Origin: Myxococcus stipitatus DSM 14675
Lineage (GTDB): Bacteria > Myxococcota > Myxococcia > Myxococcales > Myxococcaceae
Length of the DNA: 64,000 nt
NCBI RefSeq assembly: GCF_000331735.1
Contig: NC_020126.1
Location: forward strand, 8,621,501 to 8,685,500
Direction: 5' to 3'
Made by a program: the position numbers and the translations under genes. Below the pieces are notes generated by a model. It was not told where the DNA came from and did no database searches. It saw nothing but the letters and a program-made list of their open reading frames with translations. Numbering within the stretch: the stretch's first letter is position 1; the number at the start of each line of letters is the position of its first letter. This document shows positions 29,468 to 37,725 of the stretch, piece after piece.

Positions 29468-30293
29468 GCAGGGGGGATGGCGTGCGCCGCCGTGCTCCAG
29501 CGCGGGGCGGAGCGGCCTCGCGAGGGCTTTGCGTACCTGTCTGTGGGGTTACGGGCTCGCGGGGCTGACGCGCTGCTTCATGAGCCCTTGTGGCCTCTTG
29601 CGTGGCTGATGGGGTTACCGACCGCGTGGGACTCTCAGCTGCCTCTTGCTGGAGTCCGCACCGTTCCGTCTGAGGGGTTACCGACTGGCAGCAACGCCCC
29701 CCAGCATCGGCCGGCCGTGGTGCCCCCATCGTGGGTGCCACGTGGCAGTTGGGGGTTACCGCCTGACAGCAGCGCCTCAGCGTCGGCCGGCCGTGGCGCT
29801 CCCGTCGTGGGTGTCACGTGGCAGTTGGGGTTACCGCCTGACAGCAGCCCCCTCAGCGTCGGTCAGTCGTAGTGCCCTCGTGGATGCCACGTGGCGGTTG
29901 GGGGTTACCGCCTGGCAGCAGCGCTTCAGCGTCGGCCGGCCGTGGTGCCCCATCGTGGGTGCCACGTGGCAGTTGGGGGTTACCGCCTGACAGCAGCGCC
30001 TCAGCGTCGGCTGGCCGTGGTGCCCTCGTGGACGCCACGTGACGGTTGGGGGTTACCTCCAAGCGGTGCCGCCCCTCCCTCGCACGAAACGCATGTGCCG
30101 GGTTGTGGGGTTCCGCCAGGTCGCGCCGACATCCGGCATCGGCCTCGTCGACTTCCTGAGTGCCCGTTGGGGGTTACCACCTGGCAGCAGCCCCTCCGTG
30201 CCGCCGGGACACAACCGCCAGAAAGCACCGCCGTCCCGAGGCCCCCCATACTTCGAGGTTTCTCGCCGCGGGCACGTTGTTAACGTCCTCGCC
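29468..30293. other. Long non-coding stretch dominated by a tandem repeat array
   Basis: About 825 bases with no frame I would call a gene. The centre is the tandem array described separately. The remaining 30210-30293 leads into the glycosylase gene. Frames that cross the array look repetitive but cannot be conserved, because unit lengths are not multiples of three. Confidence 0.6.
29611..30200. repeat. Tandem minisatellite, units of 73-77 bp
   Basis: Five well-kept units run 29674-29750, 29751-29826, 29827-29899, 29900-29974 and 29975-30047 (77, 76, 73, 75 and 73 bp), with degenerate units at 29611, 30048 and 30169. Each starts GGGGTTACCGCCTG(A/G)CAGCAGC, contains CAGC(G/A)TCGG and CGGCCGGCCGTGG, and ends with GTGCCACGTGGCAGTT or a variant. 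The end block holds a 12-nt palindrome TGCCACGTGGCA. The array lies between convergently unrelated genes. Confidence 0.85.
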
Positions 30294-31472
30294 GTGGCTT
30301 CGACCTCGCGCCCCTCCCCTACCGTGCTTCAGCCCGACGAGGCACGGCGATTCCTCATCGGACAGCACGGCCTCGCGCGCCCCCTTCATCCTCCAGGCGC
30401 ACGCGGTGCGCGCGCGCTCCTCAAGGCGCTGCGCTGCATCCAGCTCGACCCGCTGGATGTCATCGGCACCAACGCGGACCTCGTCGCCCTCGCGCGAGTG
30501 GACGGACTGGCGCGCGGGGACGTGTACCGACACCTCCTGCCCGGTCACGCCTTCGAGCACTTCGCCAAGGAGCGCTGCCTGCTCCCCGCGAGCGCCTTCC
30601 CGTACTACCGCGACCACGCCGTCCAGGCACCATGGTGGCGACAGGAGGAGCGACTCAAGCGCATCCCGGAGTCCGTCCTCCACGCGGTGCTCGAGGAAGT
30701 CACTCGCAAGGGCCCTTCGTCCTCCCGCGATCTGACGGACCACGGCACCGTGAAGCCCCTCGACTGGAGCGGATGGAAGAGCACCGCGCGCGCCACCGCC
30801 ATGGCCCTGGATGTCCTCTGGACTCGCTGCCAGGTGGTCGTGTGCGGACGCGGCCCTGGAGGCAAAATCTATGACATCCCCCGTCGCGCCCTGCCCCGCA
30901 TGGCCGACGCGGCCGTCAAGACCCCCTTCCAGCGATGGGCCCTCCTGGAGCGGGTGGAGGCCGCGGGCCTGCTGAGCCGCGCCAGCGGGCCCCACTGGTC
31001 CTCGCTGTCCGACGTGCGCACCGCGTCGCTCCCCGACACGCTCCTCACCGAGGGCGTCCTCGAGGAGGTGTCCGTGCCCGGCTCCCCCCGCCGCTACCTC
31101 GCCCCCACCGGCTTCCGCGAGCGCGAGTTCCCGGAGCCCGATACCCGCATGCGCATCCTCGGCCCCCTGGACCCGGTGCTCTGGGACCGGGGCCTGGTGC
31201 GCGTGGCCTTCGGCTTCGACTACGTGTGGGAGGTCTACAAGCCCGCCGCGCAGCGGCAGTGGGGCTGGTACGTGTGTCCCCTCCTCCACCGAGGCCAGCT
31301 CGTGGGACGGCTGGAAGCCCGCGTGCGTGAGGGCGAGCTCCAGGTCGACAACCTGTGGCGCGAGAAGGGCGTGAAGCTGGACGACGCGGCCCTGGATGAA
31401 GCACTCGCGCGACATGCGGTGGCCTGTGGCGCGCAGCTCGCTCGCCGCCCCCGGGCCCGCGTCGCGGCCTGA
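30294..31472 (+). CDS. AlkX/YcaQ-type interstrand-crosslink DNA glycosylase (HTH_42 winged-helix family)
   Basis: A 392-residue protein of the winged-helix HTH_42/YcaQ family, which contains DNA glycosylases that unhook crosslinks or alkylated bases. The family's catalytic motif is QxQ in AlkZ and QxD in AlkX (YcaQ). Here LRCIQLDPLDVIG near residue 48 gives QLD, the AlkX type. Other conserved pieces are HAFEHFAKERCLLP (near 85), LGPLDPVLWDR (near 288) and FDYVWEVYKPAAQRQWGWYV (near 305). GTG 30294 is the likely start; GTG 30324 is an alternative. Downstream of the tandem repeats. Confidence 0.85.
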   Translation: MASTSRPSPTVLQPDEARRFLIGQHGLARPLHPPGARGARALLKALRCIQLDPLDVIGTNADLVALARVDGLARGDVYRHLLPGHAFEHFAKERCLLPASAFPYYRDHAVQAPWWRQEERLKRIPESVLHAVLEEVTRKGPSSSRDLTDHGTVKPLDWSGWKSTARATAMALDVLWTRCQVVVCGRGPGGKIYDIPRRALPRMADAAVKTPFQRWALLERVEAAGLLSRASGPHWSSLSDVRTASLPDTLLTEGVLEEVSVPGSPRRYLAPTGFREREFPEPDTRMRILGPLDPVLWDRGLVRVAFGFDYVWEVYKPAAQRQWGWYVCPLLHRGQLVGRLEARVREGELQVDNLWREKGVKLDDAALDEALARHAVACGAQLARRPRARVAA

Positions 31473-31490
31473 GGCTCGAGGCGGCTCAGG
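31468..31490. terminator. Short hairpin between convergent genes
   Basis: CCTGAG and CTCAGG form a 6-bp stem across the stop of the glycosylase gene and the stop of the gene at 31486. Possible bidirectional terminator, with no T-run. Confidence 0.35.
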
Positions 31491-31890
31491 GCCCTGGCTT
31501 GGGCAGCTCCCGCTCCAGGGCCTCCGCCGCGCCCGCGTCTCGCTGCACACCGAAGCGCTGCCGGGAGCAGGCCAGGAGCTGTCCCGCGTAGACCGTGTCC
31601 GAGAGCGCTCCCACATAGTCGCCGTGCTCGGCCAGCGTGCGGGCGCGCTCATCCATCAGGTGCGCGAGGATTCGCGCCTGCTCCGCGTGCGCGAACAACC
31701 GGACCACGGAGCGCGCGTCGAACAGCGTCAGCGTGTCGAGCTCCATCCCCAGCGTCGTCAGGCACGCCTCGCGCAGACTCTGGAGGCTCGCCTCCAGGGA
31801 GCGCTGCGCCCGGACCCGCGCGAGGTCCGGAGCCAGACGGCCGAGCTCGTGAAGAGCCTGGAGGGCGAAGGCCTGACGCAGGATGGGCAT
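31486..31890 (-). CDS. Helical protein of unknown function
   Basis: 134 residues from MPILRQAFALQALHEL. It is almost entirely alpha-helical by residue pattern, with regularly spaced leucines in ARVRAQRSLEASLQSLREACLTTLG and a later ERARTLAEHGDYVGALSDTVYAGQLL stretch resembling a TPR helix pair. There is no signal peptide or motif. A longer start at 31935 is possible. Function unknown. Confidence 0.55.
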   Translation of the reverse strand: MPILRQAFALQALHELGRLAPDLARVRAQRSLEASLQSLREACLTTLGMELDTLTLFDARSVVRLFAHAEQARILAHLMDERARTLAEHGDYVGALSDTVYAGQLLACSRQRFGVQRDAGAAEALERELPKPGP

Positions 31891-31971
31891 GCGGAATGAA
31901 ACTACACGGCGGGGAAGAAGAATCCAGGGGGTCATGGACCCTCCCCCGGGGAACGACGCAACATCCCCTCC

Positions 31972-33522
31972 ATGCCCAGCCCCCGCGGAGTCCTCAGCCT
32001 CCTGCTTCTGTCACTCACGGCCCAGGCAGCCGAGTATCGCGTGGGGCCCGGTCAGTCCCTGGCGAGCATCGGTGAAGTGCCCTGGGAGTCGCTGCAACCG
32101 GGCGACACCGTGTTCATCCACGCGCGCCCCACGCCGTACCAGGAGAAGTGGGTGCTGGGCGTGAGAGGCACCGCCGCGGCGCCCATCACCGTGCGAGGCG
32201 TACCGGACGCGGCGGGCAACCTGCCCGTCATCCAGGGCGAGAACGCCACCACGCGCACCCAGCTCAACTTCTGGAACGAGCAGCGCGGCATCGTGAAGAT
32301 TGGCGGCGCCAATCGGCCCGCGGACACGATGCCCGCCTACCTCGTGGTGGAGAACCTGCACCTCAAGCGGGCACGAGGCGCCTTCACCGGACGGAACGGG
32401 GCCAGTCGCTATCTCGACAACGCGGCGGCCATCTTCATCGAGAAGGGTGAGCACATCACCATCCGAGGCTGCGTCCTGGAGGACAGCGGCAACGGCCTGT
32501 TCATCGCCAACGAGTCGTCGGACATCCTCGTCGAGCGCAACCACCTTCACGGCAACGGAAACTCCGGCAGCATCTACGAGCACAACGCGTACACCGAGGC
32601 GCTCGGCATCACGTACCAGTTCAACCGCTTCGGTCCGCTCTGCGCCGGGTGTCTGGGGAACAACCTGAAGGACCGCTCGGGCGGCACGGTCATCCGGTAC
32701 AACTGGATTGAGGGCGGCAACCGGCAGCTCGACCTGGTGGAGTCCGACAGCGAGACGATTCGCGCGGACCCGTCCTATGCGCGCACGTTCGTCTACGGCA
32801 ACGTGCTGCTGGAGCCCGCGGGGGCGGGCAACGCGCAGGTCATCCACTTCGGCGGGGACAATGGGACGGCGGCCCAGTACCGCTCGCAGCTCTACCTCTT
32901 CAACAACACCATCCTCTCCACGCGCACGGACCGCACCACGCTGATGCGCCTGTCGACGAATGCGCAGACCGCATACGTCACGAGCAATGCCTATCTGGTG
33001 GAAGGCAACACCGGTCGCTCGCTCGCGCTCACGGATGCGGCGGGGACGATTCGACATGGCGGCAACTTCTATGAAACCGGTTACACGAGCACGTTCGGCA
33101 CGCTCACCGGCACCATCGAGGAGACGGCTCGCAATCTCCAGGGAGACGCCCCGGGCCTCGTGGACATCGCGGGGCAGGACTTCCACCTGCTGGAGAACTC
33201 GCCGTTGAGAGGTGCCGCCGTGGCGCCTCCTCCCGAGGCCGCATCCCTCGTCGTGGATTGGCAGTACGGGAAGCACCGCGCGGCCGAGCCTCGCGCGGTG
33301 AGCAGCCCGGGCCACATCGGAGCCTATGGCGACCCGGCGGGCCCCAGCACCGAGACACCGGATGCGGGCTCGGGAGCACCGGACGCGGGGCCGGCCGGGC
33401 CCGGTGCGCCTGGGAAGGCTGAAGACAAGGGCGGCTGTGGCGCGGCGGGAGGAGGCTTCGCGGGGCCCCTGGGACTCGTGCTGCTGGTGGCATTCGCGCT
33501 GCGCCGGAAGTGGGTCGGGTGA
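31972..33522 (+). CDS. Secreted right-handed beta-helix protein with MYXO-CTERM anchor
   Basis: A 516-residue exported protein. A signal peptide (ending TAQAAE near residue 20) precedes a parallel beta-helix with a rung pattern of HITIRGCVLEDSGNGLFI and DILVERNHLHGNG, as in pectate lyase-like and polysaccharide-binding proteins. The C-terminal 60 residues are a Pro/Ala/Asp linker followed by GGCGAAGGG, a hydrophobic helix and ALRRK, the MYXO-CTERM signal recognised by myxosortase for surface anchoring. A carbohydrate or surface-polymer role is likely but the active residues are not identifiable. Confidence 0.85.
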   Translation: MPSPRGVLSLLLLSLTAQAAEYRVGPGQSLASIGEVPWESLQPGDTVFIHARPTPYQEKWVLGVRGTAAAPITVRGVPDAAGNLPVIQGENATTRTQLNFWNEQRGIVKIGGANRPADTMPAYLVVENLHLKRARGAFTGRNGASRYLDNAAAIFIEKGEHITIRGCVLEDSGNGLFIANESSDILVERNHLHGNGNSGSIYEHNAYTEALGITYQFNRFGPLCAGCLGNNLKDRSGGTVIRYNWIEGGNRQLDLVESDSETIRADPSYARTFVYGNVLLEPAGAGNAQVIHFGGDNGTAAQYRSQLYLFNNTILSTRTDRTTLMRLSTNAQTAYVTSNAYLVEGNTGRSLALTDAAGTIRHGGNFYETGYTSTFGTLTGTIEETARNLQGDAPGLVDIAGQDFHLLENSPLRGAAVAPPPEAASLVVDWQYGKHRAAEPRAVSSPGHIGAYGDPAGPSTETPDAGSGAPDAGPAGPGAPGKAEDKGGCGAAGGGFAGPLGLVLLVAFALRRKWVG

Positions 33523-33630
33523 GCTGGAGACGTCCGGCGACGAGGGTCGATGGAGGGCGGTCGCCTCGCCGGCCCGATGGCCCGATGGGCTGGTGGCAGT
33601 CGCGCCGCACCGGAGGTGGGCAGGCGTCCG

Positions 33631-33686
33631 AAGCCTCCACGGAGCCCTGGGCTGAACGGAACCCGGGCCGTTGACCGTGGAGGCTT
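33631..33686 (+). other. Strong branched RNA fold upstream of xdhC
   Basis: A perfect 12-bp outer helix AAGCCTCCACGG (33631-33642) / CCGTGGAGGCTT (33675-33686) encloses two small helices, AGCC-CTG-GGCT (33643-33653) and ACGG-AACCCGGG-CCGT (33656-33671), forming a three-way junction. It ends 21 bases before the xdhC start and is followed by a GGGAG ribosome site. It may be a leader regulatory RNA or the terminator of the upstream gene. No T-run follows. Confidence 0.55.
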
Positions 33687-33707
33687 GGCTGTTATGAATG
33701 GCGGGAG

Positions 33708-34820
33708 ATGAAGGACCTGGATGCCATCCTGCGCGCCCGTGCTCACGCCCGGGGCCCCTCTGTGTTGGCCACGGTGGTCGCGGTATCGGGCTCGTCCTAT
33801 CGAAAGCCCGGCGCCCGGATGTTGATGGGCGAGGACGGGTGGCTCGCGGGAGGTGTCAGCGGCGGGTGCCTGGAGACGGACATCGTCCGCAAGGCGTTCT
33901 TCAGGACGAGCACCGCGCCTTGCGTGCTGCGCTACGACTCCACCGGAGAAGGCACCGAGGACGAAGGTGGGCTGTCCTTCGCGCTCGGCTGCAACGGAAT
34001 CGTCGACGTGCTGCTGGAGCGCTTCGAGGCAGGCGCCGAGGAGGCACTCTCGTTCGCCGCCGAGGCGCGCAACCAGGGCAAGCGAGCCGTGGTGGCCACC
34101 GTGTACCAAGGCCCGTCTCACACCGTGGGCACACGCTGGATGCTCCGTGAGGACGGCCTGGGGGCCGGACACGTCGAGGGTGCACTGGGTGAAGCCGTCC
34201 GAGCCGCCGCGCATGAAGCACTGGCACAGGGGCGGACCTGGAGCGGCCCCTGTGGTGACGCCCTGGTGTTGATGGAGGTGGTGGAGCCTCCACATTCCCT
34301 GGTGCTGTTCGGCAGCGGCTTCGATGTCGTGCCCGTCGTGACCCAGGCAACAGGGCTCGGCTGGCGCGTCACGGTCGTCGCGGACCGTCCGAAGGAGACC
34401 CTGCGCCGCCGCTTTCCCCTCGCGCACTCCGTGGTCTCCGCGAAGGCGCGTGATGCGGCCGAAGCCGTCCGACTGACACCTCGCGCCCTCGTGGTGCTGA
34501 TGACCCACAGCCTGCCGCAGGACCAGGTGTTGCTGGCGGACCTGCTCCCCCGCCCCTTGCGATACCTGGGCGTGCTGGGTCCTCGAGCTCGCACGGAGAA
34601 GCTGCTCGCGGCGATGTCTCCTCCGCCAGGCGATGCGCTGTTGGAGAAGCTGCATGCCCCCGTGGGGCTGGACCTGGGCGCGGAAGGGGCAGAGGAGATT
34701 GCCCTGTCCATCGTCGCCGAGCTGCAAGCCATCGTGTCGGACCGGGTCGGAGGCAAGCTGCGAGAGCGCCGCGCCCCCATCCACACCGTGGCGCCACCTC
34801 CCGCGCGGAAGCTCGCATGA
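33708..34820 (+). CDS. XdhC-family molybdenum cofactor insertion chaperone
   Basis: A 370-residue XdhC/CoxI protein. Members bind molybdopterin, control its sulfuration and insert it into xanthine dehydrogenase-type enzymes. The N-terminal XdhC_CoxI block is visible (SYRKPGARMLM and GGVSGGCLETDIVRKAF near residues 32-66), and the C-terminal Rossmann-like XdhC_C domain begins near 195 (LVLFGSGFDVVPV). ATG 33708 has GGGAG just upstream. The next gene is MocA, but no molybdenum hydroxylase is in the window, so its client enzyme is elsewhere or the pair is an orphan. Confidence 0.88.
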   Translation: MKDLDAILRARAHARGPSVLATVVAVSGSSYRKPGARMLMGEDGWLAGGVSGGCLETDIVRKAFFRTSTAPCVLRYDSTGEGTEDEGGLSFALGCNGIVDVLLERFEAGAEEALSFAAEARNQGKRAVVATVYQGPSHTVGTRWMLREDGLGAGHVEGALGEAVRAAAHEALAQGRTWSGPCGDALVLMEVVEPPHSLVLFGSGFDVVPVVTQATGLGWRVTVVADRPKETLRRRFPLAHSVVSAKARDAAEAVRLTPRALVVLMTHSLPQDQVLLADLLPRPLRYLGVLGPRARTEKLLAAMSPPPGDALLEKLHAPVGLDLGAEGAEEIALSIVAELQAIVSDRVGGKLRERRAPIHTVAPPPARKLA

Positions 34821-34947
34821 AGCCACAGGCCCGGCCCGCTCCCACCAGGCCAGCGCCTCCGGCCCCTTCGAATCAAGCCCCTCGCCGCATGAAGCACCGC
34901 ACCTCGTCAGACGGCTCACATCCCTCAACGCATCGGGGCACAGCCTC

Positions 34948-35562
34948 GTGACCTCGACCCGTGACGACGTGACGGTAGGCGTGGTGCTGCTCGCGGCCGG
35001 AGGCTCGTCGCGACTGGGACAACCCAAGCAGCTCGTCAGGCATCAAGGCCAGACGCTGGTGCTTCGCGCCGTGGAGATGGCCCTCTCGGTCGGCCATGGC
35101 CCCGTCGCCGTCGTCCTCGGTGCGCATCCCGACGCCATCGCCCTGGAGCTGACCGGGCTCCCCGTCCACTGCGTGAGGAACGCCGACTGGGCGCTCGGCC
35201 CGGGGGGCTCGCTGAAGGCGGGACTCTCGGCGGTGCTCGCGACGGAGTCCTCGGGCGGCCCCACCGTCGATGCCGTCCTGGTCCTGCTGTGCGACCAACT
35301 CACAGTGGACGCCTCCCACCTGAAGTCCCTCGTCACCACGCTGAAGACCACGAACGCCGCGGTGGTGGCCTCCGCCTATGACGGCACCCTCGGTGTACCC
35401 GCGCTGTTCTCCCGCGCCGTTTTCGCGGAGCTCGAAGCCCTTCCCCCCGAGCAGGGCGCACGCGGCGTCATCGCCCGGGACCCGTCCCGCGTCGAGACCG
35501 TCCCGCTCCCCGGCGGTAACCAGGATGTGGACACTCCCGAGGACCTCGCCCGATTGAAGTAA
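34948..35562 (+). CDS. MocA-like molybdenum cofactor nucleotidyltransferase
   Basis: A 204-residue NTP transferase of the MobA/MocA group. The nucleotide-binding loop is LLAAGGSSRLGQPKQL near residue 14, the family's G-G-x-S-x-R-x-G-x-x-K pattern. LCDQLTVD near residue 115 matches the metal-binding LxDQP motif, though the usual Pro is Leu here, and GGNQDVDTPEDL near 190 matches the C-terminal Asp-rich motif. It probably converts MPT-Mo to the dinucleotide form (CTP or GTP) for hydroxylases. The GTG at 34948 leaves a 127-bp gap after xdhC. Confidence 0.83.
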   Translation: MTSTRDDVTVGVVLLAAGGSSRLGQPKQLVRHQGQTLVLRAVEMALSVGHGPVAVVLGAHPDAIALELTGLPVHCVRNADWALGPGGSLKAGLSAVLATESSGGPTVDAVLVLLCDQLTVDASHLKSLVTTLKTTNAAVVASAYDGTLGVPALFSRAVFAELEALPPEQGARGVIARDPSRVETVPLPGGNQDVDTPEDLARLK

Positions 35563-35581
35563 CCGGTTTGCGAGCGCAACC

Positions 35582-36157
35582 ATGAGACGACTGTTGCCAC
35601 GCTACTCAGTCGGGTTACCGCTCCTCGCCGGCCTCGCGGCGCTCGTGCTCTTCCCGCGCCTCATCGACACACTCAAGGCCCGCGAACACCCGCCCCTCGC
35701 CCCCGAGGCCGGCCGGGTCCTGGTCGCCCGCCCCAGCGGCGTCTCCGACACCTTCCACCAGACCGTGGTGCTGCTCCTCGAAGCCGGCGACACCCACCGA
35801 ACCTGGGGACTGGTCCTCAACCGGGTGCGCGCCCCTGACGAACAACCCCTCCCCCAGGGCGTGGACCGCTGGGGCGGCCCGGTCCACCCCACCCACCGCA
35901 TCACCCTCACCCCTCAATCCCAACCACCCGAGGGAGCCCATCACCTCCTGAGTGGCCTCTCCTGGTACGCGTCAGACCAGACGACCCAACCACCCGCCCC
36001 AGGCTCGCTCGCCTTCGCCGGGGTGGCTGCCTGGGGCCCTGGACAGCTCGAGCAGGAGCTCGCTGGCGGAGCCTGGTGGGTGGTGGAAGTCCGCGCGGCG
36101 GAAGTCTTCACCCCTCCCGGAAACCTGTGGGCCACGCTCGCCGCGCGACACCTCTGA
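35582..36157 (+). CDS. YqgE/AlgH-family protein with N-terminal membrane helix
   Basis: 191 residues. The YqgE/AlgH (DUF179) fold begins near residue 40: GRVLVARPSGVSDTFHQTVVLLLEAGD, then WGLVLNRV and DRWGGPVHP, all family signatures. Unlike most members it has a hydrophobic helix at residues 8-28, so it is membrane-tethered. Function in the family is unclear. Nineteen bases separate it from mocA, so it may be co-transcribed. Confidence 0.83.
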   Translation: MRRLLPRYSVGLPLLAGLAALVLFPRLIDTLKAREHPPLAPEAGRVLVARPSGVSDTFHQTVVLLLEAGDTHRTWGLVLNRVRAPDEQPLPQGVDRWGGPVHPTHRITLTPQSQPPEGAHHLLSGLSWYASDQTTQPPAPGSLAFAGVAAWGPGQLEQELAGGAWWVVEVRAAEVFTPPGNLWATLAARHL

Positions 36158-36328
36158 GCCGCGCCACGTACGCGCGCCCCAGACAATCGCGTGGCGCTTC
36201 GCGATGCGCGGAGTGAAGCGTCGACCTTCGGACACTCGTTCAAGGACGCAAGTCCGGGGCGTCTTGGAAGCAACTGGGCAGTGACTACCTCCCCAGAGCT
36301 TCAGGACTCTCTCGACGGACCACCACTC

Positions 36329-37579
36329 ATGCCATTGAACCGTTCTCCTGCTCCGGCCCCCACGCTCGCCGTCCTGGCCCTGGCCGTCGCGCTGACGTCC
36401 AGCGCGGCCGGAGCGCAGCAACCCACTCCGCTGGAAGACAATCGCCGCATCACCGACGGCTACATCGCCATCGCCTACGAGCTGGGCGCGATTCTCGACC
36501 CGACGCTCGAGCCCGGTGGCTCCAGCGCCGTGCGGCCCACCTGGTTCACCTTCGCCCCTCACGCCTCGCGCACCGGAGGCGAAGGCATGTTCGGCGCCGC
36601 CGTCGCCCGACGCATCATCAACGCCGCGCGCGGAGGCCCTTCGCTCACCGTGACGCAGGCACTCGCTCGCGCGGGGCTCGACACCCAGCTCCACTCCACC
36701 ACCCGGAAGGTGGCCCTGGAGCTGGTGCTGCAAGGCATCCCCGTGGACGCGTCCGCCTCGCTCGCGGCGGTCATCACCTCGCTCAACGGCGCGGCCCTCC
36801 TGGACGTCCGCACGTTCGCCACCACCGTCGCGCGCGCCGCCAGCCTGTACTGGATGGCCCCTCGCTTCTGGCCCCTCGACAAGGTGGAGTGCATCGTCAT
36901 CACGCTGGAGCGCACGCTGCACGAAGGCAACGTCGCCATCTACACGGACATCGGCGGCTCGGGGCGGCTGTTCCTCGAATGGCGCCACGACGCGGGGGGC
37001 GACGTGACGGCCGAGCAGGTCCTCGCCGGGTTCACCCTCGTGGACGCCGTCCCCGAAGAGGCGGTGGAGGCGTACAACTTCGCGCTCGCCCACGCGTCCG
37101 ACACGCCGCGCCCTCACCAGTTCGACGAGCTCTTCCCGAGCATGCACTACAAGAGCCTGCTGGTGGCGGCCTTCGCCCTCTACGAGAAGGCCCGCGTGGC
37201 GCCCACGCCCGAGGAGCGCGACGCCCTCATCGCCATGGGCACCAACTACATCGCCTGGCGCGAGCAGCACGACATGGCCGAGCCCGTCTTCTCGCCTGAG
37301 GTGCCTCGGCCCGACGAGGTGTCCCGCGTCGCGCTGCTCCAGGCCCTCACGCCGCTGCTGCGCACCCACTTCGGGACGGTCGTCTGGAACTACGCCGACT
37401 ATGCGTACAGCCAGCCGGACCGCGACGGCAGTCCCCTGACGTCGCAGCCCACGGAGTACAACTGGGCCGTCTTCCAGGACCGCTGGATGGGCATCCTCTT
37501 CGCGTTCGACCAGGGCTATCTCCAGCCCACGGGCCTGTGGCAGATGCCCAAGCCCCTGCCGGACCCGAACGGTTCCTGA
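36329..37579 (+). CDS. Secreted protein of unknown function
   Basis: A 416-residue exported protein starting at MPLNRSPAPAPTLAVLAL with a signal peptide ending near residue 28 (SSAAGAQQ). The mature region is mostly helical with conserved-looking blocks (ITDGYIAIAYELGAILDPT, SMHYKSLLVAAFALYEKA, YNWAVFQDRWMGILFAFDQGYL). I see no recognised catalytic motif. The upstream in-frame extension from 36191 lacks a signal and is rejected as the start. Confidence 0.65.
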   Translation: MPLNRSPAPAPTLAVLALAVALTSSAAGAQQPTPLEDNRRITDGYIAIAYELGAILDPTLEPGGSSAVRPTWFTFAPHASRTGGEGMFGAAVARRIINAARGGPSLTVTQALARAGLDTQLHSTTRKVALELVLQGIPVDASASLAAVITSLNGAALLDVRTFATTVARAASLYWMAPRFWPLDKVECIVITLERTLHEGNVAIYTDIGGSGRLFLEWRHDAGGDVTAEQVLAGFTLVDAVPEEAVEAYNFALAHASDTPRPHQFDELFPSMHYKSLLVAAFALYEKARVAPTPEERDALIAMGTNYIAWREQHDMAEPVFSPEVPRPDEVSRVALLQALTPLLRTHFGTVVWNYADYAYSQPDRDGSPLTSQPTEYNWAVFQDRWMGILFAFDQGYLQPTGLWQMPKPLPDPNGS

Positions 37580-37725
37580 AGCCGATGTCGCGTCCGCGGC
37601 GCGGGGCCCGGCGGAAGAGGGCTCGGGGGAAGGGCCGCGGCATGCCCCGGCGTGCGGACGCCCCCTCCCCTGGCGGAGTGGGCAACTTGACGCATTTGGA
37701 GCGCCAGGGGACGGTTCAGGTCTAC

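Noticed and set aside
29477-30293. Repeat-containing frames across the tandem array that look like a repetitive protein
   Set aside because: Unit lengths of 73, 75, 76 and 77 bp shift the frame, so no repeat protein can be conserved.
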